From contig JAMBLH010000195.1 in NCBI GenBank assembly GCA_023336875.1, forward strand, positions 1 to 29,715: a stretch of DNA of 29,715 nt. The letters are read 5' to 3'. The notes beneath the pieces were generated by a model, which saw only the letters and a program-made list of their open reading frames with translations, had not been told where the DNA came from and searched no databases. The DNA is from Actinomycetes bacterium (lineage in GTDB: Bacteria > Actinomycetota > Acidimicrobiia > Spongiisociales > UBA5794). This document shows positions 13,613 through 21,750 of this stretch, in pieces (the stretch's first letter is position 1; each line of letters begins with the position of its first letter). Position numbers and translations under genes: made by a program.

Positions 13613-15466
13613 ATGACACGAGCGGTCGGAATCGACCTCGGGACCACGAACTCGGTCATCTCTGTCCTCGAAGGCGGAGAACCGGTTGTCGTCGCAAACG
13701 CGGAGGGCAACCGGACCACACCGTCCGTCGTTGCGTTCGCCAAGAACGGTGAAGTACTCGTCGGAGAACAAGCAAAACGTCAGGCGATTACGAACCCGGA
13801 TCGAACGATCCGTTCGGTCAAACGGCACATGGGTGAAGATTGGTCCATCGATATCGATGGGAAGACGTTCACCTCGCAGGAGATCTCGGCCCGCATTCTT
13901 CAGAAGCTGAAGGCTGACGCTGAAGCGTATCTGGGCGAGCCTGTGACCAAGGCCGTCATCACCGTGCCTGCGTACTTCGGTGACGCCCAACGCCAGGCCA
14001 CCAAGGAAGCTGGCCAGATCGCTGGCCTCGAGGTGGAGCGGATCGTCAACGAACCGACCGCAGCGGCGCTTGCGTATGGACTCGATAAGAAGGGCGACGA
14101 AACAATCCTCGTGTTCGACCTCGGCGGAGGTACTTTCGACGTCTCTGTACTCGAAATCGGCGAGGGTGTCTTCGAGGTGAAATCCACAGCAGGAGACACG
14201 AATCTTGGAGGCGACGACTGGGACGAGAAGGTGATTGGCTGGCTCGTTGATGGATTCAAGGCCGAGAACGGCGTCGATCTCTCCAAGGACCCAATGGCCC
14301 TCACACGCCTCAAGGAAGCTGCGGAGAAGGCGAAGATCGAGCTCTCGACGGTTCAGGAGACAGAGATCAATCTGCCCTTCATCACCGCAACAGCTGATGG
14401 CCCCATCCACCTACTGCGATCGCTCAAGCGTTCAGAATTCGAGCAGATGACGGATGACCTCCTCGCTCGCACCCGGGCACCGTTCAAGCGTGCCATCGAG
14501 GACGCAGGAGTGCCATTGTCCGATCTCGACCACATCATCCTGGTTGGTGGGTCGACTCGGATGCCAGCCGTCCAGGCGCTCGTCTCGGATCTCTCCGGTG
14601 GCAAGGAGCCAAACAAGGGTGTGAACCCTGATGAGGTCGTTGCACTTGGTGCAGCGATCCAGGCTGGAGTGCTGACGGGCGACGTATCTGACATACTCCT
14701 TCTCGACGTGACGCCTCTGACCCTCGGTGTTGAAACCGAAGGCAGTGTGTTCACGAAGATGATCGAGCGAAACACGACGATCCCGACACGCAGATCGGAG
14801 ATCTTCACCACGGCTTCGAACAACCAGCCAGAGGTCGAGGTCCACGTGATGCAGGGCGAGCGTGCAATGGCGAGTGACAACATGAGCCTTGGCCGCTTCA
14901 AGCTCCAGGAGATTCCTCCTGCGCCGCGCGGCATCCCCCAGATCGAGGTCACGTTCGACATCGATGCCAACGGCATCGTGTCAGTGTCTGCAAAGGATCT
15001 TGGGACAGGCCAGACGCAGCAGGTGACCATCACCGGTGGCACGGCGCTTGACAGCGATGCAATAGACCAGATGATCACGGACGCCGAGGCTCACGCTGCT
15101 GAGGACGCTGAACGTAGAGAAGCTGCTGAGGCTCGCAACGCTGCGGATCATGCGGTGTATTCGGTCGGGAAGCAACTCGCCGAGCACGGCGATGCGCTCA
15201 CTGATGACGACAAGGCACCGATCCAGGCGAAGCTCGATGAGCTCAAGACACTTCTCGAGGACGACAACGCCTCGACCGACGCCCTCAAAGAGGGTACGAA
15301 CGGGCTCATGGAGTCTGCACAGGTGATCGGTGAGAAGATGTATGCGGCAGCACAGGCGGAGGCAGAGGCCGCGGCAGGTTCCGGTGACGGAGCCGATGTT
15401 GGCGACGATGATGTAGTCGATGCCGAGGTTGTCGAAGCTGAAGTCGTCGATGACGATGAGGAGTAA
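13613..15466 (+). CDS. dnaK: Chaperone protein DnaK (Hsp70)
   Basis: 617 aa, cytosolic ATP-driven chaperone. The ATPase domain opens with GIDLGTTNS (residues 6-14), contains VFDLGGGTFDVSVLE and VGGSTRMPAVQ, and is followed by the interdomain linker LLLDVTPLTLG and the substrate-binding domain. The acidic tail ends AEVVDDDEE. The ATG at 13613 is chosen over an in-frame ATG 27 nt upstream because AAGGAG lies at 13601-13606 and family alignment begins there. First gene of dnaK-grpE-dnaJ-hspR; works with GrpE (nucleotide exchange) and DnaJ. Controlled by the HAIR element upstream. Confidence 0.98.
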   Translation: MTRAVGIDLGTTNSVISVLEGGEPVVVANAEGNRTTPSVVAFAKNGEVLVGEQAKRQAITNPDRTIRSVKRHMGEDWSIDIDGKTFTSQEISARILQKLKADAEAYLGEPVTKAVITVPAYFGDAQRQATKEAGQIAGLEVERIVNEPTAAALAYGLDKKGDETILVFDLGGGTFDVSVLEIGEGVFEVKSTAGDTNLGGDDWDEKVIGWLVDGFKAENGVDLSKDPMALTRLKEAAEKAKIELSTVQETEINLPFITATADGPIHLLRSLKRSEFEQMTDDLLARTRAPFKRAIEDAGVPLSDLDHIILVGGSTRMPAVQALVSDLSGGKEPNKGVNPDEVVALGAAIQAGVLTGDVSDILLLDVTPLTLGVETEGSVFTKMIERNTTIPTRRSEIFTTASNNQPEVEVHVMQGERAMASDNMSLGRFKLQEIPPAPRGIPQIEVTFDIDANGIVSVSAKDLGTGQTQQVTITGGTALDSDAIDQMITDAEAHAAEDAERREAAEARNAADHAVYSVGKQLAEHGDALTDDDKAPIQAKLDELKTLLEDDNASTDALKEGTNGLMESAQVIGEKMYAAAQAEAEAAAGSGDGADVGDDDVVDAEVVEAEVVDDDEE

Positions 15467-15474
15467 CCCGCTCC

Positions 15475-15511
15475 GTGGGTGGTATCGGTCATCCGATACC
15501 ACCCACCGTTT
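15475..15511 (+). terminator. Intergenic hairpin with T-run between dnaK and grpE (attenuator)
   Basis: A perfect 14-bp stem GTGGGTGGTATCGG (15475-15488), loop TCAT, complement (15493-15506), then CGTTTT. It looks like an intrinsic terminator inside the operon, 8 nt after the dnaK stop and 20 nt before the grpE ATG. It could terminate part of the transcripts or protect the dnaK 3' end, giving more DnaK than GrpE/DnaJ. Confidence 0.8.
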
Positions 15512-15526
15512 TGCGGCGGTGAAACC

Positions 15527-16150
15527 ATGACAGAAGAACAGAACAAGGAATCAAGAATCGAGAACCAGGAACCGGTTCTCGAGGATCCGGTGACTGCGGA
15601 CGAGTCGACGGTCGCTATTGCTGAGGTGCCCGAAATCGGGCATACGGCAGAAACGCTTGGTATCGAGCTGCCAGAGAGCCGTGAGGAGTGCGAGAAGCTC
15701 CTCATCCGCGAACTCGGTGAGGCACGACTCGAGGCGGATGAGTTGCTGGGGAATCTTCAGAGAGTTACCGCAGAGTTCGACAACTATCGGAAACGCACCG
15801 AGCGCGACCGTGTCGAGAATGTTCGACGCGCCGGCCAGAGAGTCATCGAATCGCTCCTACCTGTCCTCGACAGCATTGACGCCGCTATGGCGATCGATGC
15901 CGCGACACCAACCGAGGCGAAGATGCTTGAGGGAATGACGGGCACGCATGCCCAACTGCTCGAGGCGCTCAGCCGTGACGGATTCGCAGAGATCGACGCC
16001 GTCGGAGCACCCTTCGATCCTGCGCTGCATGAGGCCATCTCCGTCATTCCCGGTGAGGGCGAACAGGTCGTTGATCAAGAGGTACGAAAGGGGTATGTGA
16101 TGGGTGGGCGGGTCATCCGACCGTCTCTCGTCGTGGTGGGACATGCGTAA
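15527..16150 (+). CDS. grpE: Nucleotide exchange factor GrpE
   Basis: 207 aa, partner of DnaK that releases ADP. A disordered acidic N-terminus (1-65) precedes the long helix and four-helix region: LGNLQRVTAEFDNYRKRTERDR is the GrpE signature, and the C-terminal beta domain has FDPALHEAISVIPGEGE and VRKGYVMGGRVIRPSLVVV. The ATG at 15527 is chosen because an earlier in-frame start would put the intergenic hairpin inside the coding sequence. The N-terminal codons 15541-15575 consist of five successive GAA-heptads, discussed under repeats. Confidence 0.96.
   Translation: MTEEQNKESRIENQEPVLEDPVTADESTVAIAEVPEIGHTAETLGIELPESREECEKLLIRELGEARLEADELLGNLQRVTAEFDNYRKRTERDRVENVRRAGQRVIESLLPVLDSIDAAMAIDAATPTEAKMLEGMTGTHAQLLEALSRDGFAEIDAVGAPFDPALHEAISVIPGEGEQVVDQEVRKGYVMGGRVIRPSLVVVGHA
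15541..15575 (+). repeat. Heptamer tandem repeat GAAYCAR-like in the 5' end of grpE
   Basis: Five adjacent 7-nt units each start with GAA: GAACAAG, GAATCAA, GAATCGA, GAACCAG, GAACCGG. Units 2-4 differ by one or two bases. Being 7 nt long they cycle through frames and encode the disordered peptide EQNKESRIENQEP. Confidence 0.6.
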
Positions 16151-17075
16151 GGAATGGATGGAGAAGGACTACTACGCCGAACTCGGCGTGGACAAGGATG
16201 CCGATCACAAGACGATCAAGAAGGCGTTCAGAAACCTGGCGCGCGAGTTCCATCCTGACACGAATCCAGGCGATGACGCCGCTGAAGCCCGCTTCAAGGA
16301 GATCAACGAGGCCTACGACACACTCGGTGACAAGGAACAACGCAAGGAGTACGACCATGCTCGCGAGATGGGCTACTTCGTTGGTGGGCCAGCGGGGAAC
16401 CAGCAGTACGTACGCGTCGAGGATCTCCTCGGAGACGCAGGGTACGGAGGCGCAGGGTACGGAGGCGGTGCAGGCTCTCAGGATATCTTCGGCGGTTTCC
16501 AGGATCTCTTTGGTGCCGGAAGGCGCCAGGCACGGCCTCAGAAGGGCCAGGACGTCTCGGGACAGATAACGCTGAGTTTTCACGAAGCGCTGTCCGGCCC
16601 GACCAGCGAATTCGCCATTGGATCCAACACCGTGAAGGTGAAGATCCCAAAGGGTGTCGCCAACGGAACAAAGGTGCGAGTCAGAGGCAAGGGCGGTCCA
16701 GGAGCCAATGGAGGATCGGCTGGGGATCTCTACGTTGAGGTCCGAGTTGGCGACCATCCAATCTTCGGCCGCTCAGGCAAAAAGAACTTGACGATCAACG
16801 TGCCGGTCACCTACACGGAGGCCACACTTGGAGCAGTCATAAGTATTCCGACGTTAAACGGCACCACGAAGATCAAAGTGCCACCAGGCACACAACCAGG
16901 AACGACGATGAAGCTCACAGGCAAAGGAGTCGAAACGGCAAGATCCACTGGAGATCTCCTCGTGACAATCGACGTCGCGGTGCCTACGGAGGTCTCGGAG
17001 GACGAGAAGGAAGCCCTCACTTCCTTGCAGGAATCAGAGTCACGATGGAACCCACGAAAGCACCTGGGGGTGTGA
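16143..17075 (+). CDS. dnaJ: DnaJ co-chaperone lacking the zinc-finger domain
   Basis: 310 aa. The J domain (about 8-70) has HPD at 37-39 and activates the DnaK ATPase. A Gly/Phe region follows (AGYGGAGYGGGAGSQDIFGGFQDLFG, written here only as landmark residues 100-130 region), then the two C-terminal substrate-binding domains (DVSGQITLSFHEAL, PKGVANGTKVRVRGKG). No cysteine occurs anywhere, so the four CxxCxGxG zinc repeats of classical DnaJ are absent; the layout is CbpA-like. The start at 16143 is preferred because MRKEWMEKDYYAELGV matches the REWVEKDFY opening of actinobacterial DnaJ1; it overlaps grpE by 8 nt. An ATG at 16158 with AAGGA is the alternative. Confidence 0.93.
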   Translation: MRKEWMEKDYYAELGVDKDADHKTIKKAFRNLAREFHPDTNPGDDAAEARFKEINEAYDTLGDKEQRKEYDHAREMGYFVGGPAGNQQYVRVEDLLGDAGYGGAGYGGGAGSQDIFGGFQDLFGAGRRQARPQKGQDVSGQITLSFHEALSGPTSEFAIGSNTVKVKIPKGVANGTKVRVRGKGGPGANGGSAGDLYVEVRVGDHPIFGRSGKKNLTINVPVTYTEATLGAVISIPTLNGTTKIKVPPGTQPGTTMKLTGKGVETARSTGDLLVTIDVAVPTEVSEDEKEALTSLQESESRWNPRKHLGV

Positions 17076-17076
17076 G

Positions 17077-17460
17077 ATGAGTAATCAGAAGGACGCCGTC
17101 TACATCATTTCGGTTGCCGCTGAGCTGGTCGGGATGCACCCACAAACGCTCCGTGTGTACGAACGTCGCGGACTTCTCGACCCGTACCGCACCCCTGGGG
17201 GCACACGGCGATATAGCCAGGAAGACCTTGACCGTCTGCTCTTGATCCGGGACCTGTCGAACGCAGGCGTCAATCTCGAGGGCATCAAGCAGATACTCGC
17301 TCTGCGCCGAGACAACGTCCGGCTGAGTAACCAGGTCACTCGCCTGCGAAGACTGCTCAAGAACTCGGAGTCCAGATGGAGCGCGAAGAGCGGTACAACG
17401 GTGCGCCTCAGTGCCCGTCGTAGCGTGCTGTCCCTTCGCAGGGATGAATTGAGCAACTAG
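17077..17460 (+). CDS. hspR: Heat-shock repressor HspR (MerR family)
   Basis: 127 aa. The N-terminal winged HTH (YIISVAAELVGMHPQTLRVYERRGLL, about residues 9-34, then TPGGTRRYSQEDLDRL) is typical of HspR, including the family phrase AELVGMHPQTLR. The coiled coil after LSNAGVNLEGIKQIL and the basic tail (RLSARRSVLSLRRDEL) are also typical. In Streptomyces and Mycobacterium HspR represses dnaK and clpB through HAIR elements, with DnaK as co-repressor. The start is 1 nt after the dnaJ stop. HAIR-like sites are seen at 13523 and 25041 in this window. Confidence 0.96.
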   Translation: MSNQKDAVYIISVAAELVGMHPQTLRVYERRGLLDPYRTPGGTRRYSQEDLDRLLLIRDLSNAGVNLEGIKQILALRRDNVRLSNQVTRLRRLLKNSESRWSAKSGTTVRLSARRSVLSLRRDELSN

Positions 17461-17469
17461 GGAGCTCCA

Positions 17470-18167
17470 GTGCGAATCGAGATCTACAGCGACCGGCAGT
17501 GGGCAGACGCCGTCACCAAGAAGTGGGTTGCGCACATGCGCGATCACCCGACTGAGAGAATCTGCTTGCCAACGGGCGAGACACCTCGGCCTTTGTACCC
17601 CTGAGCGCGCAAGAGATCGATCTGGGAGACGCTACTGTCTTCCTCCTTGATGAATTCGATCTTCCTCGCCATTCCACTGCACGGTGCGACTCCATGATCG
17701 AGAGGGATCTGCTGGCGTCGCTGTCACGACCGCCAGGGACGCTCCATCACCTTGATGTGGCATCATCGGATCTGGAAGCCGAGTGCGCCCGGTTCGATTC
17801 GATCATCGGTGACGGCGGACTCGGCCTGACGTTGTTGGGCGTCGGAGGCAACGGTCATCTCGGTCTGAACGAACCAGGCACGGCGGCGGACTCACCGACC
17901 AGAGTGGTCGATCTGAGCCCCGCGACGACAACCGCTGCTTCCCGATATGACAGCGACGCCAGGCCCAAACGGCGCATGACAATCGGAATGCGTCGCATCC
18001 TTGAATCGGAGGAGATCTGGCTGCTTGTGACCGGTTCTCACAAAGCTGAAATACTCGATCGTGTGCTCTCGGCACCGATTGGCCCATCCGTGCCGGCGAG
18101 CTATCTACGAAATCATCCCCATACGACCATCTTCGCCGACGAGTCAGCCGCGGCGACTACGTTATGA
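17470..18167 (+). pseudogene. nagB: Glucosamine-6-phosphate deaminase (NagB-like), frameshifted
   Basis: Read from GTG at 17470, the first 44 codons (VRIEIYSDRQWADAV...LPTGETPRPLYP) match the start of the NagB/6-phosphogluconolactonase superfamily and stop at TGA 17602-17604. The homology resumes at once in another frame with LSAQEIDLGDATVFLLDEF, then LLGVGGNGHLGLNEPG, the NagB active-site segment, and runs to TGA 18165-18167. One extra base in the CCCC run at 17598-17601 would restore a 232-aa protein. NagB converts glucosamine-6-P to fructose-6-P and ammonia. The gene begins 9 nt after hspR, as if part of the heat-shock operon. A sequencing error or a -1 slip on CCCC before the stop cannot be excluded. 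Confidence 0.85.
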
Positions 18168-18426
18168 GGTCGAAGAACGAGCCGTCGTCCTTGTCGCGGA
18201 GAATCATCTTGGCGCGTCCGTCCGGCAGGATCTCCTTTTTGATGATCGTGTGGCCGTCATGATACTCGGGTTTCTTACTGATTCTCGGCGTCGCAGCGTG
18301 GCGCCACTCGACATCGACCGATTCCCACTGCTTTGAGTCCACCGACCGGTCCGCCGCACGGAATCTGTGGAATCTGTCGACTACCGGGCCGACGGACTCA
18401 TCAGTAACCTTGCAGGTGAACTCCAC
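18157..18426 (-). CDS. Small hypothetical protein
   Basis: 89 aa from GTG at 18426; the frame is open further up to a GTG at 18519. Codon use in the part below 18426 is like the neighbours, while the upstream extension (WPHCRASPRRP) looks like noise, hence the shorter call. The sequence is basic and polar with alternating strand-like segments (HDGHTIIKKEILPDGRAKMILRDKDDGSF) and no membrane helix. I do not recognise a family. It overlaps the end of the nagB pseudogene tail to tail by 11 nt and is divergent from the cysteine-synthase-like gene. Confidence 0.55.
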   Translation of the reverse strand: MEFTCKVTDESVGPVVDRFHRFRAADRSVDSKQWESVDVEWRHAATPRISKKPEYHDGHTIIKKEILPDGRAKMILRDKDDGSFFDLIT

Positions 18427-18521
18427 CGGCCGCCGTGGCGACGCCCGACAGTGCGGCCATGGAATCGGCGGCGTCAGACACATGCTCAACCAACCCACCA
18501 GCGACTCACAATGGACCACCC

Positions 18522-19568
18522 ATGAACGTCTTCAGCGGAGAGAACTCGATTCGGGACTTCATGGACCCCGGCCAGCTGGCGTACCTACCCCTGGTGGAGA
18601 TACCTGCGGAGCTCAACCCCCTCATTGAGGATCGCGTGAAGATCTTTGCAAAGCTCATGACCTTCTCTGCGCTGCACAACGTGAAGGCCGTACCCGGGTT
18701 CAACATGATCGCGGAGGCGGATGCCAGGGGAGAGCTGAAAGATGTCACGACCATCATCGAGAATTCATCTGGCAATACGATATCTGCCATCGCGGTTGCT
18801 GCCCGCCTCTTCGGCGTGGATGACATCAGGGCGATCGTGCCGGACGAGGTTTCACTCCACAAGCTCCGAATGCTCCTGTTCTTTGGCATCGCACCAATCG
18901 TGAACCATGAGCCTGTTGAACCCGATGGGGAAGACCCCACGAGCGGCATCTACAGGGCCAGGGAGCTTGGAGAGCAGGTCGGATGGATGAACCCAGGCCA
19001 ATACGACAACGAGGACAACCCCGATGCACACTTCAAGTGGATCGGCAATCAAATCTGGCGGCAAACCGATGGTGGGGTCAGCGTGTTCTGTGCCTCCCTG
19101 GGCACTACGGGAACGATCATCGGAAACTCGCGCTACCTCAAGGACAAGAACTCCAACATCCGGGTCGTGGGCGTGATGCGGGCGCCAGGTGCCTATGTTC
19201 CCGGACCTCGCACAGAGCTTCTGTTGGGGCTGGTCGGGCTGGAGTGGGAGCCTCACGTGGACAGCATCACACAAGCAACAAATCCTGAATCCTACGCAAT
19301 GAGCATGGACCTCAGCCGACGTGGGCTCTATGTGGGTCCAAGCTCGGGACTCTCGCTGGTTGGACTCCTCAGGTATCTCCTCGAGAGAAAAGACGAAGGC
19401 ACGCTCGACGAGTTGCGAAACAAGAACGGCGACATCGTATGCGTGTTCATCTGCCCCGACACTCCAATGCCCTACTTCGACGAGTACTTCAAGTATCTCG
19501 ACGAGTCCAACTTCCCAACTGTCACGAACGAGCACTTGCTCCTGAACATGCCAGAACAAACTTCGTAG
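18522..19568 (+). CDS. Divergent cysteine synthase / cystathionine beta-synthase-like PLP enzyme
   Basis: 348 aa, fold type II PLP enzyme. Landmarks are the PLP Lys55 in LHNVKAVPGFNM, the substrate loop SSGNT (82-86), the phosphate-binding GTTGT (194-198) and the C-terminal GPSSGLSLVGLLRYL. The segment around the Lys differs from the usual N-x-S-x-K-D-R of CysK, so beta-replacement of an O-acylserine is likely but the nucleophile and donor are open. No SD is seen before the ATG at 18522; a GTG at 18435 in frame would add an Ala/Ser/Pro-rich stretch that looks non-coding. It stands alone and is convergent with the E1 dehydrogenase gene. Confidence 0.82.
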   Translation: MNVFSGENSIRDFMDPGQLAYLPLVEIPAELNPLIEDRVKIFAKLMTFSALHNVKAVPGFNMIAEADARGELKDVTTIIENSSGNTISAIAVAARLFGVDDIRAIVPDEVSLHKLRMLLFFGIAPIVNHEPVEPDGEDPTSGIYRARELGEQVGWMNPGQYDNEDNPDAHFKWIGNQIWRQTDGGVSVFCASLGTTGTIIGNSRYLKDKNSNIRVVGVMRAPGAYVPGPRTELLLGLVGLEWEPHVDSITQATNPESYAMSMDLSRRGLYVGPSSGLSLVGLLRYLLERKDEGTLDELRNKNGDIVCVFICPDTPMPYFDEYFKYLDESNFPTVTNEHLLLNMPEQTS

Positions 19569-19641
19569 CGTGCAACACGTCCCAACACAGTGTCATGCCT
19601 GGTATTCGGACCTTGGTGGTCCCACGGTTGCCACACCTGGG

Positions 19642-21750
19642 TCACTCGCTCGAGAAACTTCTTAGCTCATTGGCAACGATCACATCGGTAACGAGGGCAT
19701 GCGCCTCTATCGCGAACTGGGGCCACGGTGCGTCCGTGCCAGCCACGCGGCGCGGCGGTACGACAAGGTCGTAGCCACACCGCTCAGCGACTTCCGCAAC
19801 GACTTCGGCACCGATACCGCCGGAACGCTGCGGTTCCTGGACAAACAACATCCTGCCCGTCTTTGCCACGGACTTTGAAACCGTCTCGAAGTCCCAGGGA
19901 TACACGGTACGCAGGTCGATGACCTCGACGTCGATGCCCTCGGATGAGACCGATTCGGCTGCACGAAGCGATACCGGCACCATGCCCCCATAGGTCACCA
20001 GCGTCACATCGCTCCCCTCACGTCGTACCTTCGCACGCCCAAGGGGCAGTTCGTAGGCGGTATCGGGAACCATCTCCTTGCCTGACCGATACAGCACCTT
20101 CGGCTCAAGGAACATCACAGGATCATTCGACCTGATAGCCGCCGCGAGAAGGCCCTTTGCATCGGCCGGTGATGACGGCACGACCACGATGAGTCCCGGC
20201 ACGTGGGCGAAATAGGCCTCAGGACTATCGCAGTGGTGCTCATGGGCCCCGATGCCTGCACCATTGGGCATGCGAACCACCATTGGAAGAGACGTATTGC
20301 CTCTCGCACGGAACCGGATTCGACCAAGATGACTGGCGATCTGATCGAAGGCTGGATACGAGAAACCGTCGAACTGGATCTCGGCGATGGGACGGATACC
20401 AGCCATTGCCATGCCTATGGCTGTGCCAACGATGCCTGACTCGTTTATTGGTGTGTCGATCACGCGGCCCGAGCCGAATGCCTCGAGTAGGCCGGCCGAG
20501 AGACGGAACACACCCCCGGCAACAGCGACATCCTCACCGAGCAGGACAACGGTCGGGTCCGCCGCCATCTCCTGATGCAGCGCAGAATTGATCGCATCTG
20601 CCATCGTCATCTCCGTTGCTGGGCCCGTTGGGAGCACATCGTGCCCAACGACCCACTGCTGTGACGCGGGGATCTCAGATCGTTCTTCACCTGCACCATC
20701 CTCGAGCCGGTGAAGCTGTTCGACCATCGAAGCCGGCACCTTCTCGAACGCCTGTGTGATGATGTCCGCCCTTGGCGGCAGCTCCATTGCTGACACATTA
20801 TCGAGCGCCTCATCGAAGGCTTTCGTAGCCTCCGCGACGAGCTGCTCCTCTGCAACCTCATCCCACCAGCCAGCGTTCACCACGAAGGACTGCATCCGAT
20901 CGATCGGATCAAGGGGTCGCCACAGCTCCTCCTCCTCCTTCGTGCGGTACAGCGCCGGATCATCCGCCGTTGCATGCGGGCCAAACCGATAACAAATGGC
21001 CTCGATCAGGGTCGGTCCCTCCCCAGCAGCACCGCGATCGACCGCCCTTCGGGTCGCGTCGTATACAGCGAGCGCATCGAATCCGTTCACCTTCTCTGCA
21101 GGAATCCCATAACCGAGCGCCTTGTCGGCAAGCCAGGCCGCTGCGGTCTGCTGCTCGTACGGGACCGAGATCGCATAGAAATTGTTCGAGACGATGAACA
21201 CGGTTGGGGTCTTCCACACTCCAGCGAAGTTGAGCCCTGAGTGAAAGTCGTTCTCAGACGTTCCTCCATCGCCGATGTAGGTGGCAGTAACGACATCGTT
21301 TCCCCTGAGGCGTTCTGCGTAGGCGTGCCCAACGGCGTGGGGAAGATGGCTACCGATCGGGATGGTGATCACCATCTGGTTCATCTTGGGCGGATCCCAT
21401 GAGGTGTTCGGGAGACCACGCCAGTACGCAAGAATCGTCTCATACGGCATCCCTTTGGCGATATGGACACCGTGCTCCCTGTAGCCGGGATAGATGAAGT
21501 CCTGATCGCGCAGCGCAAGCGCACTGCCGACCTGGATCGCCTCGTGACCCTCTGCAATCGCGTACGTGCCCAGGCGGCCCTGTCGCTGGGCTGATGTTGC
21601 CCTGCGGTCGAAGACTCGAGTGAAGACCATGTTGCGGTACATGTCGAGTGCAAGGTCTTCTGTCAACCAGGGTGCTTCGACAACCAATTGACCATCAGCA
21701 TCGACGACCTCGTGGAGCTCTTCCCAACGAACATCTTCTGGACTGCGCAT
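19642..21750 (-). CDS. 2-oxoacid dehydrogenase E1, alpha and beta subunits fused
   Basis: 702 aa, thiamin-diphosphate E1 of the branched-chain/pyruvate type. The alpha half (about 30-345) holds GYREHGVHIAKG, IGSHLPHAVGHA and the ThDP motif from GDG (160-162) to NN (189-190). A linker (about 346-378) leads to the beta half, which starts at MTMADAINSALHQEMAADPTVVLLGEDV and includes FDGFSYPAFDQIASHLG, VRMPNGAGIGAHEHHCDSPEAYFAH and IDLRTVYPWD. The order resembles E1 alpha and beta genes joined into one. It decarboxylates a 2-oxo acid and passes the acyl group to an E2 lipoyl protein; no E2 or E3 gene is in the window. It is coupled to the hisC-like gene by a TGATG overlap. Confidence 0.93.
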   Translation of the reverse strand: MRSPEDVRWEELHEVVDADGQLVVEAPWLTEDLALDMYRNMVFTRVFDRRATSAQRQGRLGTYAIAEGHEAIQVGSALALRDQDFIYPGYREHGVHIAKGMPYETILAYWRGLPNTSWDPPKMNQMVITIPIGSHLPHAVGHAYAERLRGNDVVTATYIGDGGTSENDFHSGLNFAGVWKTPTVFIVSNNFYAISVPYEQQTAAAWLADKALGYGIPAEKVNGFDALAVYDATRRAVDRGAAGEGPTLIEAICYRFGPHATADDPALYRTKEEEELWRPLDPIDRMQSFVVNAGWWDEVAEEQLVAEATKAFDEALDNVSAMELPPRADIITQAFEKVPASMVEQLHRLEDGAGEERSEIPASQQWVVGHDVLPTGPATEMTMADAINSALHQEMAADPTVVLLGEDVAVAGGVFRLSAGLLEAFGSGRVIDTPINESGIVGTAIGMAMAGIRPIAEIQFDGFSYPAFDQIASHLGRIRFRARGNTSLPMVVRMPNGAGIGAHEHHCDSPEAYFAHVPGLIVVVPSSPADAKGLLAAAIRSNDPVMFLEPKVLYRSGKEMVPDTAYELPLGRAKVRREGSDVTLVTYGGMVPVSLRAAESVSSEGIDVEVIDLRTVYPWDFETVSKSVAKTGRMLFVQEPQRSGGIGAEVVAEVAERCGYDLVVPPRRVAGTDAPWPQFAIEAHALVTDVIVANELRSFSSE

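Noticed and set aside
13571..14410. Long open frame antisense to dnaK (and similar ones opposite acyltransferase, clpB and E1)
   Set aside because: High-GC codon bias opens the complementary frames. The sense frames match known families and these have no family-like motifs or start signals.
16437..16466. 15-bp direct duplication (GGTACGGAGGCGCAG-like) in dnaJ
   Set aside because: It encodes the Gly-rich linker, which is repetitive in all DnaJ proteins; simple slippage, no special meaning.
17602..17604. UGA in nagB as selenocysteine or read-through codon
   Set aside because: The reading frame after this UGA does not resemble the family; the homology resumes in a different frame, so a frameshift explains it better.
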